Shown: piece by piece, positions 59,701 to 64,000 of the stretch
How positions within the stretch are numbered: the stretch's first letter is position 1
Layout: each line of letters begins with the position of its first letter
Assembly (NCBI GenBank): GCA_020698575.1
Contig: CM036239.1
Coordinates: forward strand, 44,977,763-45,041,762
Length of the DNA: 64,000 nucleotides
DNA from: Bostrychus sinensis
Lineage: Eukaryota > Chordata > Actinopteri > Gobiiformes > Eleotridae
Reading direction: 5' to 3'
The notes under the pieces: generated by a model
Told to the model about the DNA's origin: nothing
Databases searched by the model: none
The model's input: the letters and a program-made list of their open reading frames with translations, nothing else
Program-made: the position numbers and the translations under genes

Positions 59701-61726
59701 TCAGTCCATTCCAGTCTGTTTAATGCAGCGTGTATCCATCCACGCAGTTTAATGACTAGCGCCACCTGCCGTTATAAAGAGTTATTATGTTATTATGTCT
59801 TAGACATGTGCTCTACTCAGTTGAGTCACTTCGGTCTGCAGCTACTTTTAGTGGTGACAAAGGGAGATGTGAGAAGACAAAGCAGTCACCCTGCCTCTTC
59901 TGATGGTGGGCGTTGGATTGCTGTGTCCTAGCCTTTACAGTCACACACTGACAACCAGTGACTCTAACATTCACTCAATTTGGGACACAATAGCCCTAGT
60001 CTATGGGGTTGCGTACAAACAACAAGGGGCTCCTGAAGATTTCAGGAGAGGGTCTGGTTGTAAAGGGTTTATGGGATAGAATCAGCAATTTTCCTACACA
60101 TCATTGTCTTTTTTTGTCCATTCTGGTCAGTTGTGGTAACATACAAAACAATGTTGGCACAGACAGGTGACAGTACATTCACACTGGCACCAAGACAATA
60201 TATTGGTCCTGCTTTTTCTGTTGTTGCTCTTTAACAGTGGAATGATTGCATTAAAAAAAACAATTTATGTTGACTTTGGAGTAAAGTATATGATAGGATT
60301 GGTTTGTTTGTTGGTTTGCTTGTCTTTTAGCGATGAAGATAGTATTGGTTTGACATTAAAAAAAAAAAAAAAAGGTCACTAATAGGCCAAGATGTTTTTG
60401 GTGTAGCTCTGGAATACCAAATGAATCCAGGAATTTTTAAAAGAATTGTGAATAGGGCCAATGATGAACACCAGTCCCCAGTTTTACCTGTACATTACAA
60501 AAATAACATTATTCCTTCTCATGTCTTTTAACACAGGAAGTTACTTTGCACGTGATGCCAAGTACTCCCACAGCTACACCGGTGACTCTGATCCACGGTT
60601 CATGTTCGTGTCTCGAGTGCTGGTTGGAGAATACACCAAAGGCTGCTCCGAATACAGAAGACCTCCTTCTAAAGACGGCGGTGACGTGAACCTGTACGAC
60701 AGCTGTGTGGACAACGTCATGAGCCCCTCCATCTTTGTTGTGTTTGAGAAGCAGCAGATCTACCCAGAGTACCTGCTGCAGTACAGGGAGAGGGACAGAC
60801 TAATTACCTACAACCAACCAGCTGCTTTAACAACAGTGGCACCGACACCTACAGTAACAGCCTCAAATTCTGCAACACCTGCAACTACATCCTCAACAAA
60901 CTCATCAAATCCTTTTGTAACAAATCTGGCTGCTACATCCTCAACAAGCTCATCAAACGCATTTGCAAAAAATTTGACTACAACATCCTCAACAAGCTCA
61001 TCAAATGCTGTAGTTACAAATCCAGCAACAACATCCTCAACAACATCATCAAATGCTTTTGCAACAAATCTGGCTACTACATCCTCAATAAGATCATCAA
61101 ATGCGTTTGCAACAAATCCGGCTACTACATCCTCAATAAGATCATCAAATGCGTTCGCAACTAATCCGGCTACTACATCCTCAATAAGATCATCAAATGC
61201 GTTCGCAACAAATCCGGCTACTACATCCTCAATAAGTTCATCAAATGCGTTCGCAACAAATCCGGCTACTACATCCTCAATAAGATCATCAAATGCGTTC
61301 GCAACAAATCCGGCTACTACATCCTCAATAAGATCATCAAATGCGTTCGCAACAAATCCGGCTACTACATCCTCAATAAGATCATCAAATGCGTTTGCAA
61401 CAAATCCGGCTACTACATCCTCAATAAGATCATCAAATGCGTTTGCAACAAATCCGGCTACTACATCCTCAATAAGATCATCAAATGCGTTCGCAACTAA
61501 TCCGGCTACTACATCCTCAATAAGATCATCAAATGCATTCGCAACTAATCCGGCTACTACATCCTCAATACGATCATCAAATGCTTTTGCATCAACTCCA
61601 CACACGTTTACATCACAGGCATCATTTAGATTTGCAGCAACTGCTTTGCAAGCAACCACATCTACAACAAGACCAACAACTACATATTCAACATCTAAAA
61701 AACAACAAAAATGCGTTATTGCATAG
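47368..61726 (+). CDS. parp12-like: PARP12-like CCCH zinc-finger mono-ADP-ribosyltransferase (gene span, 12 exons)
   Basis: Twelve exons with consensus splice sites join into 3402 nt (1133 residues plus stop); every phase closes. Order: N-terminal domain 1-60; CCCH fingers at C61-H74, C76-H98, C138-H155 and C157-H171; disordered Arg-Gly-rich region 235-434; fifth finger C440-x7-C-x5-C-x3-H458; WWE modules about 462-505 and 526-612; PARP catalytic domain about 655-822 with H708, Y740 and I803; sixteen-residue repeats 854-1093; C-terminal CVIA. Human PARP12 (701 residues, H-Y-I) has the same core and exon count. It binds RNA through the fingers, ADP-ribose through WWE, and mono-ADP-ribosylates proteins as part of interferon responses. 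Odd points are the repeat tail and CaaX-type end, the latter known from ZAP-L. The start codon has A at -3 and G at +4. An alternative reading as a zc3hav1 paralogue cannot be excluded without a tree. Confidence 0.93.
47662..47711. repeat. (TTA)n microsatellite
   Basis: About 15 tta/att triplets with one interruption, 23 bp after the exon 1 donor. Confidence 0.9.
48118..48945. mobile_element. Palindromic (foldback-type) element, copy 1
   Basis: The left end tatggagctatatttg is inverted at the right end (caaatatagctccata). Pairing extends about 50 bp through repeated caataaaatgaattgatgc / gcatcagttcattttattg words. The interior shares aacaggatttc.tttg and tccacaaatgcaga with the copy at 58401-58870. 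No coding content. Confidence 0.75.
50279..50414 (+). CDS. parp12-like: PARP12-like exon 2 (end of finger 2)
   Basis: Acceptor tttcccag, donor TCT|GTAAGT; residues 91-136. The first base completes Arg, then RGCIFSHDL closes the second finger as C85-x8-C94-x3-H98, the spacing seen in human PARP12. Using the next AG two or more bases on would shorten that spacing, so 50279 is preferred. The remainder (RAFGLETLTRAELCLLLLQS) is the helical linker typical of the family. Confidence 0.9.
50415..52889. other. parp12-like: Intron 2 of the PARP12-like gene
   Basis: Holds the family G repeat at 51535-52215 with another element nested inside; otherwise AT-rich with no feature. Confidence 0.7.
51535..52215. 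repeat. Family G repeat split by a nested insertion
   Basis: The outer parts (ctaaagtaaaagtacagata, then ctcaagtaaaagtatcacatg onward) match 3520-3910. Between them, about 51579-51810, is a different repeat beginning ggcaaggcaaagcaaggcaa and containing tttatttatatagcacaatt and caattcaaagtgctttacac, a sequence widespread in teleost DNA. Short aaagag/gaagag words flank it. Confidence 0.6.
52890..53784 (+). CDS. parp12-like: PARP12-like exon 3 (fingers 3-4 and Arg-Gly-rich disordered region)
   Basis: Acceptor ttcgctaag, donor AGAG|GTAATG; residues 137-435. C138-x8-C147-x3-C151-x3-H155 and C157-x7-C165-x1-C167-x3-H171 are fingers three and four. Residues 190-434 are low complexity: an acidic Asn/Ser/Asp stretch, a run of GRG/GGR triplets from residue 278, then a second Ser/Asp stretch and a second RG block. 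The SDL...SSS...QSK...GRGGRG order occurs twice, starting at residues 235 and 324, with a third partial start at 407. RG-rich segments commonly bind RNA; that role here is inference. Confidence 0.92.
53313..53375 (+). repeat. parp12-like: GGTCGTGGN 9-bp tandem array in exon 3
   Basis: About six 9-bp ggtcgtgg(t/a/g) units encode the (GRG) run starting at residue 278. The strand is strongly G-rich, so it could be length-variable and form G-quadruplexes in the transcript. Confidence 0.85.
53863..53913 (+). CDS. parp12-like: PARP12-like exon 4 (first half of finger 5)
   Basis: A 51-nt exon after ttttttttag, donor GTAAGT. It encodes DKTEICMFFIKGHCKYE (435-451), giving C440-x7-C448 of the fifth CCCH finger. 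Phase 1 on both sides. Confidence 0.93.
53992..54118 (+). CDS. parp12-like: PARP12-like exon 5 (second half of finger 5, first WWE)
   Basis: Acceptor tgccttcag, donor ACAG|GTAGTC; residues 452-494. DRCFKAHDKMPYRWEI completes the finger (C454-x3-H458) and begins WWE1 with W465 and E466. DNEKIEQAYCD is the usual WWE helix. Confidence 0.93.
54119..54823. other. parp12-like: Intron 5 of the PARP12-like gene
   Basis: A relic at about 54200-54300 (gagcctatcccagtaact..gggctt) matches a common teleost repeat tail also glimpsed at 27895-27960. Nothing else seen. Confidence 0.6.
54824..54986 (+). CDS. parp12-like: PARP12-like exon 6 (end of WWE1, start of WWE2)
   Basis: Acceptor ttctcacag, donor GCT|GTAAGT; residues 494-548. 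VRRLST and TTDWLWYWEDEYGKW are near-verbatim PARP12 family sequence; W532/W536/W543 belong to the second WWE module. Phase 2 in, phase 0 out. Confidence 0.95.
54987..56031. other. parp12-like: Intron 6 of the PARP12-like gene
   Basis: A one-ended fragment of the caggggtgtcc MITE family lies near 55862-55972 (aaaaagtttggacgcccctg). The remainder has no recognisable feature. Confidence 0.6.
56032..56152 (+). CDS. parp12-like: PARP12-like exon 7 (WWE2)
   Basis: Acceptor tgtcttacag, donor CAAG|GTAAAT; residues 549-589. VVQFKAGSQSYELSFQ matches the ADP-ribose-binding WWE2 strand region of PARP12/ZAP. Confidence 0.93.
56238..56328 (+). CDS. parp12-like: PARP12-like exon 8 (end of WWE2)
   Basis: Acceptor tttttttcag, donor AAGAG|GTACAG; residues 589-619. 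IKYGTKRIVRRRPRFVS parallels the family's basic segment closing WWE2. Confidence 0.93.
56399..56471 (+). CDS. parp12-like: PARP12-like exon 9 (linker to catalytic domain)
   Basis: Acceptor ttcttgtag, donor CACAAG|GTACAG; residues 619-643, including the conserved VPDYWD of the linker. Confidence 0.92.
56472..57325. other. parp12-like: Intron 9 of the PARP12-like gene
   Basis: Holds a family A SINE-like repeat at 56598-56890 with the landmarks gtcaagccccgctcccacca and cagggcagctgtggctacag. Confidence 0.6.
56598..56890 (+). repeat. SINE-like repeat, family A
   Basis: Collinear with the 23085 copy from cattgcatactgc to gaggagtgaatgaataatg; the 5' A-box part is missing. Confidence 0.65.
57326..57456 (+). 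CDS. parp12-like: PARP12-like exon 10 (start of catalytic domain)
   Basis: Acceptor gttttcacag, donor CAACT|GTACGA; residues 644-687. EYKEIQDLF, KIERIQNKAVWEAFQL is the standard first part of PARP12-type catalytic folds. Confidence 0.94.
57571..57722 (+). CDS. parp12-like: PARP12-like exon 11 (catalytic histidine)
   Basis: Acceptor tttattaaag, donor CAAG|GTCAGT; residues 687-738. KLFHGTDPKF holds the NAD-binding His708, and NFDWRVCGVNGTAYGQ leads to the catalytic Tyr in the next exon. Confidence 0.95.
57837..59227. mobile_element. hAT-like element with perfect 8-bp duplication
   Basis: Starts taggggtggaacaataaacg and ends tgatcgtccaaagccta. It is flanked on both sides by ctccattc (57829-57836 and 59228-59235). 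The interior has ttaatcgcaattattgtgg-type words and no transposase frame. It contains the palindromic element at 58401-58870. Confidence 0.85.
58401..58870. mobile_element. Palindromic (foldback-type) element, copy 2, nested
   Basis: Left tatggagcagtatttgtttc and right caactatagctccata are inverted ends, with caataaaataaattgatgc / gcatcaattcattttattg inside them. It is a shorter relative of 48118-48945. Confidence 0.75.
59399..59700 (+). pseudogene. Decayed LINE 3' end (reverse-transcriptase C-terminus and tail)
   Basis: 59399-59530 reads in one frame CLLPSERRYRLFRAKTERM then SLYPEAVRFLNQ before a stop, the pattern seen at the very C-terminus of many fish LINE ORF2 proteins. The following A/T-rich tail ends aatttcattatgc...gtgaccaataaac, also LINE-like. 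Only this stub is present. Confidence 0.6.
60537..61726 (+). CDS. parp12-like: PARP12-like exon 12 (catalytic Tyr/Ile, repeat tail, CaaX end)
   Basis: Acceptor tttaacacag; residues 738-1133, stop TAG at 61724-61726. GSYFARDAKYSHSY carries Tyr740; MSPSIFVVFEK places Ile803 at the position of human PARP12 Ile660; IYPEYLLQY closes the fold near residue 822. Human PARP12 ends shortly after this, whereas here about 310 Ser/Thr/Ala-rich residues follow: a short spacer, fifteen 16-residue repeats (854-1093), a second spacer, and the end KKQQKCVIA. The last four residues fit a CaaX prenylation signal, with Ala in the X position compatible with farnesyltransferase, next to a lysine-rich stretch. Confidence 0.94.
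60884..61603 (+). repeat. parp12-like: 48-bp coding minisatellite, 15 units
   Basis: Exact 48-bp period (16 codons); consensus peptide ATTSSIRSSNAFATNP in cyclic order. Units 1-4 are diverged (NPFVTNL, NAFAKNL, NAVVTNP, NAFATNL), units 5-14 are nearly identical, and unit 15 is diverged at its end. Variation among the central units is mostly single synonymous bases, pointing to recent expansion or homogenisation. Confidence 0.97.
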
Positions 61727-64000
61727 CAGCATAAATAGGGTATGCTAGCATGACCTCTTGTAACATAGTAACGGCATGGACACAAATATAGGTATTTTTT
61801 ATATTGTAATAATAGTTAAACACTAATATATATCAGGTTTTCTTACTGATAGACAAATGTTATTGTGATGTACCGTTGACATTTTTAAGTAATAGAGCCA
61901 TCTGCCATCCAACTTCTTTAGGACAGTATCCCAAGTCCGACTGCAGAGGGCGCTATCTTCCTACCGGTAGTAAGACAACCAAAACTTGTTTAAGGGCGTG
62001 TTCACACTTGCCGTGTTTGGTTTCTTTCAGTTGAACTCTGGTGCGCTTCTGGTGCTGGGAAAGTCTAGTTTGTTTGAGCGGGTGTGAACGTGCCATCAGA
62101 CTCAGGTGCGCACCAAACAGATAAACTCTGGTCCGCCTGAAATCAGGGAGTGGACTTCACCACTGTTCACCAAGGGCATAAAAACATACACGCATCTAAC
62201 GTGACTACTAGGAAATAATACAGATATACTGTAAATAAAATGTATTTAAAAGGTTGCTGACATTAGCAAGCAAAAATAAAATACTGCTGAAACAACACAG
62301 ATTTACAGTTATCACTGGAGAGAGTCCACAGTGGTGTTCAGCCGATATTGCTGCTCTAAACGTAAAACTTAATTAAATATGAATTAAAGTGCGCAGTATG
62401 ATATTATTGGGATAGCTGAAGAGGAGGACTTTGGACCAATAGAAGAGCAGGATTTCTTCTTCGCCAGTTTCTCTCAGTAAATACTGACATGCTGCCCTCT
62501 ATAGGCGAGGGGTGTTACTGCTCAATCAATTCAGTTTGTTTGACAGAGCTCAGTGTGAACTCGAACTGATTTTGACTTTTTTTTTTTTTTTACCCCCAGT
62601 TAAAATTGTTTGCAGTATGGTCTCACTAAGCACAAATCAAGTGTTGGTGCAATAATCCACTTATACTGTATCAAAATTATAGCTTCACATTTAATTCATT
62701 GACTGATGAACTGTTCTTCTACTGATGCTTAGTGGGAGTCTGTACTTCACAACCGCAATGATGGGAAAACTATTAACACAATTAGAAATTAATTAGAACC
62801 TTGAAATGTTTATTGTGTATATTTTATTGTGCATAACTTAAATTAACTGTAAGATTGGTGCACTGTACATATCATAATTTATTTGAACATTATATTCTTC
62901 TTTTTCTTCAAGTTAAAGATAATTGTTCACTACAAAGTTGTTATCTCAGGTGCTATGGAAACCACTAAACAAAATCTACACTATGCATTAATTAAAAGCT
63001 TTTTGTACTTGTGTGTCCTTTTACACTAATGGAGATTTGTATGTATGTGGCACCTCTTACTGCAGACATTAAAACTGATTGTCTTATTTCTATGAACTCC
63101 AGCGTATCTATATAATGATGCTTAGTCCAGGCTTAAAGTAAGTCATTAAATAACAATTTAATCTGATGCATAACAAGTAGCTCCACAGTGTACAGTTTAA
63201 AAGGAAGGCGATATATTCTTTAGTTTTTAATGTCCTACATTTTTAATTGAAAAAGCAGTCTTTTAATAGCAGATTTAGATATAAAACATATGAAGTAAAC
63301 TTCCCATAGTTCACAGATTAACACAAGTATTTAGATATTTGCATGTCTGGGAAAAAACATTGCATTAAAGCAGAAAGCCCTCATGGTGTAATGTAGGCTA
63401 AGAAGTAACAGACTGTCCAACCCATAAATCACCAGGGGCCAAAAAGGTCTTACTCCAATTTCTTAACCTGGTCTGTCGTTTATGTTGCCTCTGCAGTTTA
63501 CAAGCATTGTAGTATAATCTAGGACAGACGGACACTGAGATCCTAGAATTTAAAATCAAAATCAAGCAAGACCACAACAAGTTTATTGTCTATAATTCTT
63601 GTGACTAGATGACAAGCTACTATACATTATTTTAACTTCAAAAAGGCTGCCTTCTTTACCAAATATAAACGGTTCGGACTTAAAATTGACTTTGTTATAA
63701 TACATTATTTGTTTTTATTGGAGCTGTTTTATGGGAAGAAGTGGATAGAGTAGCCAAATAGAAGTAAAAAGTAGTCATCCAAATAAATACTCAAGTTATA
63801 ATATGTGGGACACAGACTAAACATAAAATAATGTGGAAGTTATTGGTATTTTCAAACATTAAGCAATAAAAATTGTGTGTGTGCATAGATAACTAAATAT
63901 CCCTTTTTCACAGTATAAAGCTTTTGAAATAGGTAAAGTAGATGTGGGCAGTTGTACTTTTTACTTCAAAGTAATAGCTAGGTAGTAAAAAGTATGTCGT
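61727..64000. other. 3' UTR and downstream region of the PARP12-like gene
   Basis: No further gene is seen. The first AATAAA words after the stop are at 62234-62239 and 62275-62280, either of which could serve polyadenylation. A repeat with gtgttcacacttg near 61998 and cagtgtgaactcg near 62550 spans about 61993-62565. The final 55 bases resemble family G (gtactttttacttcaaagta). Confidence 0.55.

Larger units (their letters stand above)
57723..60536. other. parp12-like: Intron 11 of the PARP12-like gene (2.8 kb)
   Basis: Occupied by an hAT-like element with a nested palindromic element, and a decayed LINE 3' end, both listed separately. The last 800 bp have no recognised feature. Confidence 0.7.

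Noticed and set aside
60808..61785. A 325-codon open frame on the minus strand across the repeat tail, reading FDDLIEDVVAGFVANA repeats
   Set aside because: It is the antisense of the 48-bp array, kept open because one stop-free 48-bp unit is repeated. The sense strand is anchored by the PARP catalytic domain and splice structure.

Overview
The window is animal genomic DNA, almost certainly from a teleost fish. It has long AT-rich introns, GT-AG spliced exons, a CpG-rich promoter and a dense load of short DNA transposons (hAT-like, TTAA-flanked piggyBac-like and Tc1-like) plus tRNA-derived SINE-like repeats. Two protein-coding genes can be built exon by exon. They are arranged head to head, with start codons about 5.3 kb apart.

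Left two thirds (1-42,072, minus strand): the 5' half of etv6, the ETS-family repressor TEL. Coding exon 1 is at 42043-42072, exon 2 at 36915-37044, exon 3 at 11570-11734 and exon 4 at 1916-2053. All four have consensus splice sites and matching phases, and together give 463 coding nucleotides ending in phase 1. They encode the N-terminus and the whole Pointed (SAM/PNT) oligomerisation domain. The exons for the linker and the ETS DNA-binding domain lie left of position 1. The introns are mostly transposon relics, with a few GC-rich islands that are candidate enhancers.

Middle (42,073-47,367): the intergenic region. It contains the CpG-rich etv6 promoter side, several MITEs, and an interferon-response element (12 of 12 core bases) 90 bp before the next start codon.

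Right third (47,368-61,726, plus strand): a complete 12-exon gene for a 1133-residue PARP12-like CCCH zinc-finger mono-ADP-ribosyltransferase. All phases close and the CDS is 3402 nt with stop. Order of parts: N-terminal domain, four CCCH fingers, a disordered segment with duplicated Arg-Gly-rich modules, a fifth CCCH finger, two WWE modules, and a PARP catalytic domain with an H-Y-I triad. Beyond the usual family end there is a tail of fifteen 16-residue repeats and a C-terminal CVIA tetrapeptide that fits a CaaX prenylation box. A CaaX box is known from the long isoform of the antiviral paralogue ZAP (ZC3HAV1/PARP13), not from human PARP12, so this protein combines features of both. It is the most interesting object in the window.

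The right end (61,727-64,000) is 3' UTR or downstream DNA with another repeat; no further gene is visible. Many transposon insertions can be delimited by their target-site duplications, including nested ones and one polyA-tailed retro-insert. Transposon family names here are inferred from end sequence and duplication length, not from a database search.
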